Positions 1 through 8,458 of a stretch of DNA of 39,200 nucleotides are shown piece after piece (positions within the stretch are counted from its first letter, which is position 1; each line of letters opens with the position of its first letter). Source of the stretch: CAZPBO01 sp964584815 (GTDB lineage: Bacteria; Planctomycetota; SKW154); NCBI GenBank assembly GCA_964584815.1, contig CAZPBO010000015.1, positions 1 to 39,200 of the forward strand, in the 5' to 3' direction. The notes below the pieces were generated by a model. It was not told where the DNA came from. It ran no database searches and saw only the letters and a program-made list of their open reading frames with translations. Made by a program: the position numbers and the translations under genes.

Positions 1-2
1 AT

Positions 3-1064
3 TTGCGCGTTCTTCTTGTGGCGGGTAGACTGCAACCTTCAGGGACGGCGATGTATGTTGCCAATTTGGTGCGGGGATTGCGGCGTCTTGGGCAGGATGT
101 GAGGTTGCTTTATGGTGGTGGAGCCTATGGGAGAATGCTGGCAGAGGAAGGGTATGATGTTATTCAATTGGACGGACTCGGAAGAGAAGTTTACGACCTT
201 TTTGTTCACAGGAGACAAGTGAAGGAAGCAGGTCGGAGGTGGGCGCAACTTGTGCACATAGCGAGCGATTATGTGTTGCGCCGTGGGAGCGGCATAGCGC
301 AGATGCTGGGGTTGAAGGCGGTTGTCAGTTTTCACCATATTGTTGAGCGACCGATTTCGCTGCCGCGTTCAGTTGTGCGGGTCATCGCCGTTTCGGAGAC
401 GATAAGGACACATCTTGTGAACGCAGGCAGGTTGCCGAAAGAGCGCATCCGCGTTGTGAGAAGCGGGGTTGACATTGAGCAGGCGAAGCAGAATTGCCAA
501 AGCAGGCGTGAGGGACACGAGTTGGTGGTTGGTTTCGTGGGGGGTGTGGACAGACGCAAAGGGCTTGAGTACCTGATGAAGGCGTTTGAGTTGCTTCATC
601 AGCGTGGTCAGAGGTGCCATCTTCTGATAGCGGGTCAGGGAAAGATGTTGCCGGATGTGCGTAGGTGGATGAAAGAAAGTGGGCTTTCGGAGTTTGTTAC
701 ATTGCTGCCGGACTTTACCAGTCATTGGGAGGTGTTGGCTGCAACTGACATATTGGTTCTGCCCTCACTCCGCGAGGGATATGGACAGGTGGTTCTTGAG
801 GCGATGGCGTGCGGGAAGGTGGTGGTGGCGACAGCGGTTGGTGCGGTGGCGGATATGATGGAGGATGGTAAGACTGGAATACTGGTTGAGATGAAGAGCG
901 CCGAAAGTCTGGCTCAGGCGCTGGGACGGCTGCTGGGTGACGCCAGGTTGCGTAAGGAGATGGGCGAGGCGGCAAAAGCGCGTGTGCAAAGACTCTTTCC
1001 CGCAAATAAAATGTGCGAGGAGACCGTCAAAATCTATGAAGAGGTCCTGGAGGAGACGATTTGA
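3..1064 (+). CDS. GT4-family glycosyltransferase
   Basis: This is a GT-B fold glycosyltransferase of family 4, which moves a sugar from a nucleotide-sugar donor to an acceptor in the cytoplasm. Acceptor and sugar cannot be told. The N-terminus (MRVLLVAGRLQPSGTAM) has the usual first beta strand and Gly-rich loop. The donor-binding C-terminal half starts near residue 175 (VGFVGGVDRRKGLEYLMKAF) and carries the family E-x7-E element as REGYGQVVLEAMACG near residues 255-270. The 353 residues are typical of the family. The start is a TTG only two bases from the window edge, so an upstream start cannot be excluded. Its stop overlaps the TTG start of the next gene (ATTTGA), which suggests translational coupling. 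Confidence 0.85.
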   Translation: MRVLLVAGRLQPSGTAMYVANLVRGLRRLGQDVRLLYGGGAYGRMLAEEGYDVIQLDGLGREVYDLFVHRRQVKEAGRRWAQLVHIASDYVLRRGSGIAQMLGLKAVVSFHHIVERPISLPRSVVRVIAVSETIRTHLVNAGRLPKERIRVVRSGVDIEQAKQNCQSRREGHELVVGFVGGVDRRKGLEYLMKAFELLHQRGQRCHLLIAGQGKMLPDVRRWMKESGLSEFVTLLPDFTSHWEVLAATDILVLPSLREGYGQVVLEAMACGKVVVATAVGAVADMMEDGKTGILVEMKSAESLAQALGRLLGDARLRKEMGEAAKARVQRLFPANKMCEETVKIYEEVLEETI

Positions 1065-1891
1065 AACGCCTTCTGGTGATGCTCGTTCCGCTCGCAGCAA
1101 TCGCATTGGGGCAGCAAACAAAACAGAAGGTGCCTCCAGTTCCCGCTAACTGGTGCAAAGACCCTGTGGTGCTGGGGGAGAAACTGACATACGCCGTGCG
1201 CTGGAAAGGAATCAACGCAGGCATATCAACCCTTGAAGTTGCCCCAAAAATTCGCACATATCGCGATAAGGAGTGCCTCCTCCTTGCGGCGAGAACGCGC
1301 TCCAGCGGCGCCATATCGGCGGTCTATGAAGTGAACGACATCGTAAAATCGCTGGTGGAGCGCACCTCTCTACAGCCCCTTAAATCAAGCAAACGCCTCA
1401 AGGAAGGACCCCATAAAGCACGGCAACTTCTCTTTTTCTACCCCGACAAAAAACGCATCCGCTACTACCGTTACAAGAACAACCGCTATGTCCTGACGCG
1501 CGACCACAAAAACGCGTCCTTCCCAACCTACGATGTCCTCAGCGTCATCTTTGCGCTGCGTTTCAAAAAATTATCGGTTGGCAAAAAATACACAATTAAA
1601 GTCTGCACGGGCAAGCGTATTTGCGATGCGGAATTCGTTGTGGTGGAGAAAAAACGGATAAAGGTTGAGGCGGGGGAGTTTGAGGCGCTTCGCCTTGGAC
1701 CGCGTTTCAAGGTGGGAAAAGGCAAATTGGGCGTGAAAGAGGGACTCTTTGTCTCCGAGAAGATAGCAGAGGTCTGGGTTGACGCGGTGACTAAGCGCCC
1801 TATCCTGATGCGCGCAAAGGTTCCCATTGGCACCGCCGAGGTGGAACTTGTCAAATACAAATTTCCAGAAGGGGATGAGAGTGAGCGATGA
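1061..1891 (+). CDS. DUF3108 domain exported protein
   Basis: The product is 276 aa with a signal peptide (MKRLLVMLVPLAAIALGQ) and then the DUF3108 pattern: LGEKLTYAVRWKGINAG near residue 40, a conserved middle, and a C-terminal VWVDAVTKRPILMRAKV segment. DUF3108 proteins are periplasmic or outer-membrane associated and have no settled function. The fold is related to beta-sheet lipid-carrier-like proteins, but that is family knowledge and not shown here. The start is TTG overlapping the glycosyltransferase stop, and the stop overlaps the uracil-DNA glycosylase start region, so the three genes form one transcription unit. Presence of this family hints at an outer membrane. Confidence 0.8.
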   Translation: MKRLLVMLVPLAAIALGQQTKQKVPPVPANWCKDPVVLGEKLTYAVRWKGINAGISTLEVAPKIRTYRDKECLLLAARTRSSGAISAVYEVNDIVKSLVERTSLQPLKSSKRLKEGPHKARQLLFFYPDKKRIRYYRYKNNRYVLTRDHKNASFPTYDVLSVIFALRFKKLSVGKKYTIKVCTGKRICDAEFVVVEKKRIKVEAGEFEALRLGPRFKVGKGKLGVKEGLFVSEKIAEVWVDAVTKRPILMRAKVPIGTAEVELVKYKFPEGDESER

Positions 1892-2597
1892 GTTTCCGCA
1901 GTGGCTGCGCGATATGGTAAGTGCCGACGACTATCTGGGATTGCGCTACAGCGTATGGCAGCGCCGCCGTCAGAAGCGTCCTCGCAAAGGACCTCCCGCA
2001 AAACGGCAATCCACAACTTTCCCGCCTGAACTGGAGGAGTTGCGACGAGAAGTGCTCGCCTGCCGCAGGTGCCCGATATCCGCCAGCCGCAGAAACGCCG
2101 TCTTTGGCGAAGGCAATCCGAACGCGGCTCTCGTGTTCGTCGGTGAGGCGCCTGGGGAGCAAGAGGACATTCAGGGGCGTCCGTTTGTGGGACGCGCAGG
2201 GCAACTCCTCACCCGTCTCCTTGAAGAACTCGGCTCAAACCGCGATGAGGTTTTTATAGCCAATGTCTTGAAATGCCGTCCGCCTGGCAATCGCACACCA
2301 AAAGCAGAAGAGATTCTCAACTGCCATTCCTTTCTGATGCGTCAGTTACGGCTGATAAAGCCGCGTGTGGTGTGTGCTTTGGGTGCTGTTGCCGCTCAAA
2401 CGCTCCTTAAGCGGTCAGGTTCTATGTCACGCCTCCGCGGTCGCTTCTTCCGCTCAGGTTCGTTCTGGATTATTCCAACCTACCACCCAGCCTATCTTCT
2501 ACGCAATCCCGCCGCCACAGACACCGTCAGAGCCGATATACAGGCTGCTTTGCGGGTCGCACAAGGCGAGGAGCCGCCTCAACACCTTATCACATAA
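1881..2597 (+). CDS. Uracil-DNA glycosylase, family 4 (Fe-S type)
   Basis: This enzyme removes uracil from DNA in base-excision repair. The family 4 active-site block is complete (FVGEAPGEQEDIQGRPFVGR, about residues 86-105), and the second motif is HPAYLLRN near the C-terminus. Four cysteines match the 4Fe-4S ligands: C61 and C64 (CRRC), C132 (LKCRPP) and C148 (LNCHS), counted from the GTG at 1881. I chose this GTG because AAGGGG lies 6-7 bases upstream. An in-frame ATG at 1875 is the alternative, and the longest frame from 1827 is unlikely because it runs far into the DUF3108 gene. The basic stretch before the core (RRRQKRPRKGPPAKRQ) is a common extension. It ends convergently with the CPBP gene, with 8 bases of overlap. 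Confidence 0.92.
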   Translation: MSDEFPQWLRDMVSADDYLGLRYSVWQRRRQKRPRKGPPAKRQSTTFPPELEELRREVLACRRCPISASRRNAVFGEGNPNAALVFVGEAPGEQEDIQGRPFVGRAGQLLTRLLEELGSNRDEVFIANVLKCRPPGNRTPKAEEILNCHSFLMRQLRLIKPRVVCALGAVAAQTLLKRSGSMSRLRGRFFRSGSFWIIPTYHPAYLLRNPAATDTVRADIQAALRVAQGEEPPQHLIT

Positions 2598-3537
2598 CTT
2601 GAAGCCAAGTCAGAACGAGTGAATGGGCGTTGAAAAGTCCGTGCGCCAACCATACCGCATACACAGACCCCGTCCTTTCATAAAGATAGCCAAGCATAAT
2701 CCCGAGAAGTGTTATGGGAAGAGCCTCTTGGGGGGTGTGCATCGCCCCGAAAATCGCCGCCTGAAGCAGAACCGCAGGCAGAAACCCCGCAACACGCAGA
2801 CCACCGAACAGAACAACCCGAAACAGAAACTCCTCCGCAAGCGGTCCCACAACGCAGGCAAGCACAACAACGGACAGCACCGTCCAGGCAGGTAGAAAAC
2901 CATCAATACCGCCCACAAAGCCTGCAAGCAGAACATTCACTTCCTTTCCCCAGTAGCGTTCCGCCACACCGCTCCACAAGAAAGCAACAATCCAAACAGG
3001 TGCAAGCGATACAAGCGCGATGTAGGCGCCACGACCCAGTGCATCCGCCCCGCCCTTCAGACCCAGCACATCTTTCAACTTCCCCGTCTGCCCGAGTAGA
3101 AGAACACCTACCGCGAGCATTAAAACCTTCGCAAATATGTCCCCCAGAACAAGTCCGCCAAAGCCACCGCCCAACACCTTTGATGCCGCAAGTCCTGTAT
3201 AAAAAACCCACAGGCATATGAAGTAGACAACATATACAAAACCCTGCGGAGCAGAAGGTGCCCCAGTCCTTTTAAGAATGTATCCCCGTTTCTTCCTACG
3301 AATCAGGGCGAGTCCGAAGAACACCGCACTTGTTATGAGAGTAACATTAAGGAGTGCCACCGCCGCTGGTCTGGGTTTGCTCTCCTCATAACTTATGTAT
3401 CGTTGCTTCAACGCGGACAACTGCTGCTTGTCAGCAGGGGAGGCAGGAGGGGCGGTTATGACGCAGAAAACACCGATGGCAAACACAAGCACCCATAAAA
3501 AGCCAAACCATTGTTTTGTTGTGGTCTTGTGTCGCAT
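2590..3537 (-). CDS. CPBP-family intramembrane metalloprotease (CAAX protease-like)
   Basis: This is a 315-aa multi-pass membrane protein of the CPBP/ABI family (Rce1-like glutamic or metalloprotease fold). The three signature elements are present in order: PLAEEFLFRVVLFGGL with the EExxxR motif near residue 235, FGAMHTP near residue 265, and HGLFNAHSL near the C-terminus. A first membrane segment lies at residues 10-30 and at least six more follow. Substrates are unknown for most bacterial members. The start ATG directly abuts the ruvC stop (TGA then ATG), so it is the last gene of the der-ruvC operon. The link with Der and RuvC looks like co-transcription rather than a shared pathway. The name abortive infection attached to this family gives no reason to infer phage defence here. 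Confidence 0.85.
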   Translation of the reverse strand: MRHKTTTKQWFGFLWVLVFAIGVFCVITAPPASPADKQQLSALKQRYISYEESKPRPAAVALLNVTLITSAVFFGLALIRRKKRGYILKRTGAPSAPQGFVYVVYFICLWVFYTGLAASKVLGGGFGGLVLGDIFAKVLMLAVGVLLLGQTGKLKDVLGLKGGADALGRGAYIALVSLAPVWIVAFLWSGVAERYWGKEVNVLLAGFVGGIDGFLPAWTVLSVVVLACVVGPLAEEFLFRVVLFGGLRVAGFLPAVLLQAAIFGAMHTPQEALPITLLGIMLGYLYERTGSVYAVWLAHGLFNAHSLVLTWLQVM

Positions 3538-4005
3538 TCAGTCCCTTTCGGTAACAGAATTAATGCGGTGTAGGCAACAGAGAGCGGTGGCAGCGGCGTC
3601 GGCAGCGTCCTCAGGCAAGTGAGCGCCGAAAACGGCGCCAACCAGCCTCTGCACCTGCTCTTTGGACGCCTTCCCCGTTCCCGTCGCCGCCAGTTTCACC
3701 TGCGACGGCTCATATGAGCGCACCGCAACACCACGCCGACTCAATGTGTAAATAACGCAGAAAAACAGCCCCCCCAGTTTCAATGCTACCGCAGCGTTGC
3801 GAACATAAACGGGGCGTTCAACCGCCACCACATCTACGCCAAGACTCTCCACCAATTCCACCACACCGTCAACCGCCGCCAGAAAGCGCTCATCAAAATC
3901 GCACCCTTTGGGGCGCAGAACACCCCATCGCTGCAATTTCGGTCCTTCCTCAACCAGTGCCCACCCTACAGCACGCGATGACAAATCAAGCCCCAAAATC
4001 CTCAT
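3538..4005 (-). CDS. ruvC: Crossover junction endodeoxyribonuclease RuvC
   Basis: RuvC cuts Holliday junctions symmetrically as a dimer at the end of homologous recombination. The 155 residues match the family length. The four acidic catalytic residues are visible: D7 (MRILGLDLSS), E63 (VAVERPV), D133 and D136 (PEDAADAAATAL). The conserved block SQVKLAATGTGKASKEQVQR (residues 101-120) is also present. The N-terminus has LDLSS in place of the usual IDPG, so it is a somewhat divergent member, but all catalytic residues are kept. Its ATG overlaps the der stop in an ATGA arrangement. ruvA and ruvB are not nearby. Confidence 0.92.
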   Translation of the reverse strand: MRILGLDLSSRAVGWALVEEGPKLQRWGVLRPKGCDFDERFLAAVDGVVELVESLGVDVVAVERPVYVRNAAVALKLGGLFFCVIYTLSRRGVAVRSYEPSQVKLAATGTGKASKEQVQRLVGAVFGAHLPEDAADAAATALCCLHRINSVTERD

Positions 4006-5342
4006 CTTCTCCCCTCGCTTTTTCGCAACTCTATTCTTATCGGCACTTCAGAGAACGGCAGGCTGTCGCGCAGGAAATTCTCCAGATAGCGCAGCCATTC
4101 TTTGGTGAACCAGGCGGGATTGTTGACAAAGAGAACGACTGTTGGCGGGGTGGTCTCTGGTTGTGTGGCATAATAGACCTTGCCCTGCTTTTTTGCGGAT
4201 AAGCGAGGTGGAGGACGCCTTGTGATGGCATCCTGAAGGATGCGGTTGAGGCGTCCTGTGGAGCAGCGGAAGTTTGCCTGACGGTGCAGGTCGGCGGCGA
4301 CATCAAGCAGCCCGTCAATGTTCCAGTTATTGAGGGCGCTGATGAAGACAATAGGTGCAAAGTCAAGGGATGGGAGCACGGCGCGCAGATATTTCTCATA
4401 TTTGCGGGGTGTTGCACGCCCTTCAGCGATGTCCCATTTGTTGACGACAAGCACGACCGGGCGTTTTGCGTCTGTGATGGTGTGGGCAATTTTTTTGTCA
4501 ACGCGGCTGACGGGAACGGCGGCATCAATGAGGAAGAGCACCACTGATGCTGCGCGTATCGCCGCCTCTGTTCGCATCGCTGAAAACAACTCAACGCTGT
4601 CCTCCACCTTACCTTTGCGTCGCAAACCTGCCGTATCCACCGCTATAAAGCGGTGTTTGCCGCGTTCAACCAGCACTTCCACCGCATCGCGTGTTGTGCC
4701 GGGGATATCCGACACTATCACCCTTTCTGTCATAAGTAAGGTGTTGAGAAGAGTGGATTTACCCGCGTTTCGTTTACCCACAATCGCTATCTTCAATGTG
4801 GGCAGAGAGGCGGCGCTTGCTTCTGGAAGGTGTTCCACCACAGCATCCAGCAGTTCCCCGACTCCTGTTCCGTGAACGGCGGACACCGCAATGGGTTCTC
4901 CGAAGCCCAGACGGTAGAATTCTCCCAACTCCAACTCCCGTTTTCTGTTGTCAACTTTGTTTGCGACAAGGAGGACGGTTTTGTTTTTGCGGCGTAGGCG
5001 TTCTGCTATGAACTCATCTAATGGATGGAGTCCTTCTTCTGCGTCAACGACAAAGAGGATGATGTCAGCCTCATCTGCGGCGCGGTTTATCATTTGTTGC
5101 GACTTGCGCAGTATTTCATCTTCTGGGACATCGTCAAGGATACCGCCTGTGTCGGCGACCTCAAAGAGGCGGCTGTTATGCTGTGCTGTTGCCGTTACCA
5201 CATCGCGCGTCACGCCTGCCACCCGCTCCACAACCGCAAAGCGCCTCCCTATTATGCGGTTAAACAGGGTGGATTTGCCCACATTGGGGCGTCCCACTAT
5301 CGCCACCAATGCTACGCCTCTGTCCCTTATCGCCGCTCTCAT
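4002..5342 (-). CDS. der: Ribosome biogenesis GTPase Der (EngA)
   Basis: Der has two tandem GTPase domains and acts in assembly of the 50S ribosomal subunit. Domain 1 has GRPNVGKS (about residues 17-24), DTGGIL and NKVD. Domain 2 has GKRNAGKS (about residue 190), DTAGLR and NKWD. The C-terminal KH-like domain follows (from about residue 360, ending in ELRKSEGRR). The 446-aa length is normal. It is the first gene of the operon der-ruvC-CPBP. The upstream 66-bp gap to the divergent PPC gene must hold its promoter. No clear Shine-Dalgarno precedes the ATG apart from AGAGG directly next to it. Confidence 0.97.
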   Translation of the reverse strand: MRAAIRDRGVALVAIVGRPNVGKSTLFNRIIGRRFAVVERVAGVTRDVVTATAQHNSRLFEVADTGGILDDVPEDEILRKSQQMINRAADEADIILFVVDAEEGLHPLDEFIAERLRRKNKTVLLVANKVDNRKRELELGEFYRLGFGEPIAVSAVHGTGVGELLDAVVEHLPEASAASLPTLKIAIVGKRNAGKSTLLNTLLMTERVIVSDIPGTTRDAVEVLVERGKHRFIAVDTAGLRRKGKVEDSVELFSAMRTEAAIRAASVVLFLIDAAVPVSRVDKKIAHTITDAKRPVVLVVNKWDIAEGRATPRKYEKYLRAVLPSLDFAPIVFISALNNWNIDGLLDVAADLHRQANFRCSTGRLNRILQDAITRRPPPRLSAKKQGKVYYATQPETTPPTVVLFVNNPAWFTKEWLRYLENFLRDSLPFSEVPIRIELRKSEGRR

Positions 5343-5408
5343 CCTCTATCCTTGATTAGGCACCCTCATCGCATATCATAGTATCCCTGTTGGTTGGAGG
5401 ATAGTCAA

Positions 5409-5825
5409 ATGCGGGTTCAGAAGACACCTGATGGTTGGCTTGTCGTTCTTGAGCGGGGTGAGGAGGTGGTTTCGGCTTTGACAGGGTTTGTGAAGGAGCA
5501 GAAACTTGAAGGGGGACAGATTCGCGGGATAGGTGGTGTTGCGGATGTGGTTCTTGGTTGGTATGATTTGTCGGCGAAGGTTTACAGGAAGCGCAAGTTC
5601 AGCGGCAATTATGAGTTGGTGAGTTTGAGCGGCAACATAGCGCGTGTGGGGAAGGAGACATTTTTGCACCTGCACGCGGCGATAAGTGGAGCCGATTTGG
5701 TGTTGCGAGGAGGGCACCTGTTTGAGGCACGCGTTGCGATAACGGGCGAGTTTGAGGTGCGTCCTGCCCCCAAAGTTGTCCGTAAGCACGACGCCTTCAC
5801 AGGACTCAATCTTCTTGCGCCGTAG
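5409..5825 (+). CDS. PPC/DUF296 domain protein
   Basis: The 138-aa product is one PPC (DUF296) domain. In plants this domain is attached to AT-hook DNA-binding proteins, while single-domain bacterial members are trimeric and of unknown role. Conserved parts are the GGQIRGIGGVADVVLGWYD strand-loop, the metal-site-like histidines in FLHLHAAISG, and the RGGHLFEA loop near residue 105. The ATG at 5409 is preceded by TGGAGG at 8 bases, which is a better start than the TTG at 5394. It is divergent from der and followed, 78 bases later, by the dehydrogenase gene. A direct DNA-binding role is not supported because no AT-hook is seen. Confidence 0.88.
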   Translation: MRVQKTPDGWLVVLERGEEVVSALTGFVKEQKLEGGQIRGIGGVADVVLGWYDLSAKVYRKRKFSGNYELVSLSGNIARVGKETFLHLHAAISGADLVLRGGHLFEARVAITGEFEVRPAPKVVRKHDAFTGLNLLAP

Positions 5826-5846
5826 ACGCCAAAACAGTTTTTTTGG

Positions 5847-5874
5847 TTTGCGCGCAAAGCCCTATCTTTACAAT
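5847..5874 (+). promoter_or_regulatory. Possible promoter with palindrome before dehydrogenase gene
   Basis: A TACAAT hexamer at 5869-5874 is a good -10 candidate. The perfect 12-bp palindrome TTTGCGCGCAAA at 5847-5858 sits where a -35 element would be, and no proper -35 is seen. The palindrome could be an operator or an activator site. The dehydrogenase ATG follows 30 bases after the -10. Confidence 0.3.
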
Positions 5875-5903
5875 CTGCTATGTGGGTATTTGGAGGATTT
5901 TTT

Positions 5904-7046
5904 ATGGAACCTTGTGTTTGGCTTAAAGAGAACCTCTATGATGAGTTGGGTCCCAGCAAGGTGGTGCATGTGTATGAGCCGAAGGTGGGACTGCGGGCGA
6001 TAGCGGTGATAGACAACATAGCGAGGGGACCTGCGATAGGCGGTATACGGATGGCGCCGGATGTGACGACGACGGAGGTGTTCCGACTTGCGCGTGGGAT
6101 GACATACAAGAACTCTGCGGCGGGACTGAAGCACGGTGGCGGTAAAAGCGGTATAATTGCAGACCCCAAGAAACTGACACCCGAGCAGAAGGAGGAGTTG
6201 ATGCGCACATTTGCGCGCGCGATTGCATCGCTCACAGACTATATTCCAGGTCCTGACATCGGCACAAGCGAGACGGATATGGCTTACATACATGACGAGA
6301 TAGGACGCGTGGTGGGGCTGCCTCGCAGTCTTGGCGGCATTCCACTTGACGAGATAGGCGCCACTGCATACGGCTGTTACCATTCCGCGAAGGAGGCGGA
6401 GGAGTTTCTGAAGCGCTGGTATCCCGATTTCAGCCTGCGCGGGGCGAAGATTGCCATTGAAGGGTTCGGCAATGTGGGTCGTCCTGCGGCTGTCTTCTTC
6501 CGCGACTATGAAGAAGCGGTGCTTGTTGCCGCCAGCGACTCAAAAGGCACAATCTACAACGAAGCCGGCATTGATGTAGACAAACTGATTGAGGTGAAAC
6601 GCGAAACAGGCTCTGTTATAAACTACCCTGACGGGGAGAAACTTCCTGTTGAGGCGTGCCTTGAGGTGGAGTGCGATGTTCTGATTCCAGCAGCCAGACC
6701 CGACTCCATAAACGATTCAAATGTGGACAAAGTGAAAGCGAAACTGATAGTAGAAGGAGCAAATGTTCCCGCCACCCAAGAAGCGGAGAGGAAGTTACAC
6801 GACCGCAGGGTTCTGTGCCTGCCTTGCTTCATAGCCAATGCGGGTGGTGTGATATGCGGCGCTCTTGAGTTTGCCGGTGTGGACGAATCGCAGGTCTTCC
6901 CAACGATTGAGTCCAAGGTGAGACGGAACACCCGTGAAGTGCTTGAGCGCACCTTCAACCAGAACATCTATCCCCGTGATGCGGCGGTGCAAATGGCAAA
7001 GGAGCGCGTGCTTGATGCTATGAAGTATCGTCGCATAAGAATCTAA
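5904..7046 (+). CDS. Glu/Leu/Phe/Val dehydrogenase family protein
   Basis: This is an NAD(P)-dependent amino-acid dehydrogenase that interconverts an amino acid and its 2-oxo acid plus ammonia. The substrate-binding and catalytic block MTYKNSAAGLKHGGGKSGII (about residues 66-85) contains the lysines equivalent to those of leucine and glutamate dehydrogenases (K69, K81). It reads closer to the LeuDH/PheDH form than to classic GDH. The Rossmann fingerprint is IEGFGNVGRPAAVFF near residue 195. At 380 aa it lies between LeuDH (about 365) and GDH (about 420). The substrate is therefore left open. The start at 5904 has TGGAGGA upstream, whereas the ATG at 5880 has nothing useful. It is followed by a strong intrinsic terminator. 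Confidence 0.9.
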   Translation: MEPCVWLKENLYDELGPSKVVHVYEPKVGLRAIAVIDNIARGPAIGGIRMAPDVTTTEVFRLARGMTYKNSAAGLKHGGGKSGIIADPKKLTPEQKEELMRTFARAIASLTDYIPGPDIGTSETDMAYIHDEIGRVVGLPRSLGGIPLDEIGATAYGCYHSAKEAEEFLKRWYPDFSLRGAKIAIEGFGNVGRPAAVFFRDYEEAVLVAASDSKGTIYNEAGIDVDKLIEVKRETGSVINYPDGEKLPVEACLEVECDVLIPAARPDSINDSNVDKVKAKLIVEGANVPATQEAERKLHDRRVLCLPCFIANAGGVICGALEFAGVDESQVFPTIESKVRRNTREVLERTFNQNIYPRDAAVQMAKERVLDAMKYRRIRI

Positions 7047-7073
7047 CACAGCGCAAAACAGTGTCACAGAGTG

Positions 7074-7104
7074 AAGGGCGGTCGGAAGACCGCCCTTTCT
7101 TTTT
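7074..7104 (+). terminator. Intrinsic terminator after dehydrogenase gene
   Basis: A perfect 10-bp GC-rich stem pairs AAGGGCGGTC (7074-7083) with GACCGCCCTT (7088-7097), closed by the GNRA-type loop GGAA and followed by a T-rich run (TTTCTTTTT) to 7104. It lies 28 bases after the dehydrogenase stop and is the clearest rho-independent terminator in the window. Confidence 0.93.
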
Positions 7105-7169
7105 GCCTTCTGCTGGATAGCAACGCCTTTCAGCGATAAAATTAAAGCCTTGTTGTGTGGAGAAACAGG

Positions 7170-8453
7170 ATGAGAGTTGGTGTTGCGGTTGTGGATATAA
7201 CCCCTGATAAGCCGGTTGACCTGACGGGGTTTGTGGAGAGGCAAAATCCTTCTGTTGGAGTTCTGGATAGAATAACCACGCGGGCGTTCTATCTTGCGGG
7301 AAGGCGCCCCTTTATGCTTGTCGTCTGCGATGTGCATTCAATTCCCACCCCCCTTGCGTGGAGAATGAGAAAGGAAATAGCAGAGGATGTGGGGGTTGCG
7401 TTTGAGAATGTCTGGGTTGTGGCAACGCACACCCACAGTGCGCCGGGGCTTGGGAAACTGCGATGCTGCGGGACGGTGTCGGATGAGTTTGTGAAAGTGT
7501 GTATGAATGCTGTAGTTGAAGCAGCAAGAACAGCGAAAGAAGCAGCAAGGGAAACAGCGGAGTATCTTGTTGCCGCCGTTCCTTGCTATGTCGCCTCAAA
7601 CCGCCGTCTGCCCACTCCAAAGGGCGTTGAGCGTCTCCCCAACCCTGAAGGCTCCTACGACCCGCAGATATTGTGGCTGCGTTTCATAGATGGAGGAGGC
7701 GCCGTCGCCCATCTTCTGATTTATGGATGTCATCCGACAACACTGGGGGCGAAAAACAGGAAGATAAGCGCCGACTTTGTGGGGCATCTACGCCGTCTCA
7801 TTGAGAAGGAATACGGCGGTGTCGCGCTCTTTCTGCCCGGGGCTCTGGGAGATGTTGCTCCTGTTCCCAATGAGTGTAGCGAGCCCGAAGCCGCCAAAGA
7901 TTTCGCGCTTCGCGTCTTTGAAACGCTCTCTGAATCGGAGTGGCTCACAGAGAAAACAGAACTTGAAGGGGTGGTTCTGACATCAGCGAAGGTGTCTCTT
8001 CCGCTTCTTGAGTTGGGTAGCAGAGAGGTGGAAGGATATCTGCGCCGCGCCGACGACCTTGAAGCAACAGGAAACGCAGCGCAGGCGGCGCTTATCCGCC
8101 AGTGGGTTGACGACTTCCAACTTCTTCAGCAAACAGGAAGCCTTCCCGAAACCGTTCCTTTGCTCCTCTGTATGGCGGACTTTGGGCAGGTAAGACTTGT
8201 TGCCGCGTCAGCAGAGGTCTTCTCATCATATGCAATAACGCTGCGTGCCCACTGCCCCGCCCCATACACAGCCGTGGTTTCCCTTACAAACGGCTTCACA
8301 GGACATCTACCCGATGAAGAAGCCTTCCTGCTTGGGGGATACGAGGTGGAAATTGCGCCGCTCCTTTATGGTGTTTTGCCACTCTCCCGCGACGCGGCAG
8401 AGATTGGTGAAAATTCGCTTCTGGCGTTAGCGCGATACGAGGTCTCCGCATAG
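7170..8453 (+). CDS. Neutral/alkaline ceramidase-like hydrolase
   Basis: The protein matches the N-terminal domain of neutral/alkaline non-lysosomal ceramidases, zinc-dependent amidases in the characterised members. Visible signatures are VAVVDITPDKPVDLTGF at the N-terminus, a zinc-site-like ATHTHSAPGL near residue 90, and GCHPTTLGAKNRKISADFVG near residue 195. Many bacterial proteins of this type are short, lack the C-terminal Ig-like domain and have no signal peptide, as here (427 aa), so sphingolipid hydrolysis should not be assumed. A role on another amide is equally possible. The ATG at 7170 has GGAG upstream and is preferred to the GTG at 7155. It converges on purF with a gap of only 5 bases. 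Confidence 0.82.
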   Translation: MRVGVAVVDITPDKPVDLTGFVERQNPSVGVLDRITTRAFYLAGRRPFMLVVCDVHSIPTPLAWRMRKEIAEDVGVAFENVWVVATHTHSAPGLGKLRCCGTVSDEFVKVCMNAVVEAARTAKEAARETAEYLVAAVPCYVASNRRLPTPKGVERLPNPEGSYDPQILWLRFIDGGGAVAHLLIYGCHPTTLGAKNRKISADFVGHLRRLIEKEYGGVALFLPGALGDVAPVPNECSEPEAAKDFALRVFETLSESEWLTEKTELEGVVLTSAKVSLPLLELGSREVEGYLRRADDLEATGNAAQAALIRQWVDDFQLLQQTGSLPETVPLLLCMADFGQVRLVAASAEVFSSYAITLRAHCPAPYTAVVSLTNGFTGHLPDEEAFLLGGYEVEIAPLLYGVLPLSRDAAEIGENSLLALARYEVSA

Positions 8454-8458
8454 TGCGG

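Noticed and set aside
2590..3537. Phage defence role for the CPBP (Abi) protein
   Set aside because: Its neighbours are der and ruvC, and no defence genes are nearby. The Abi label alone is not evidence.
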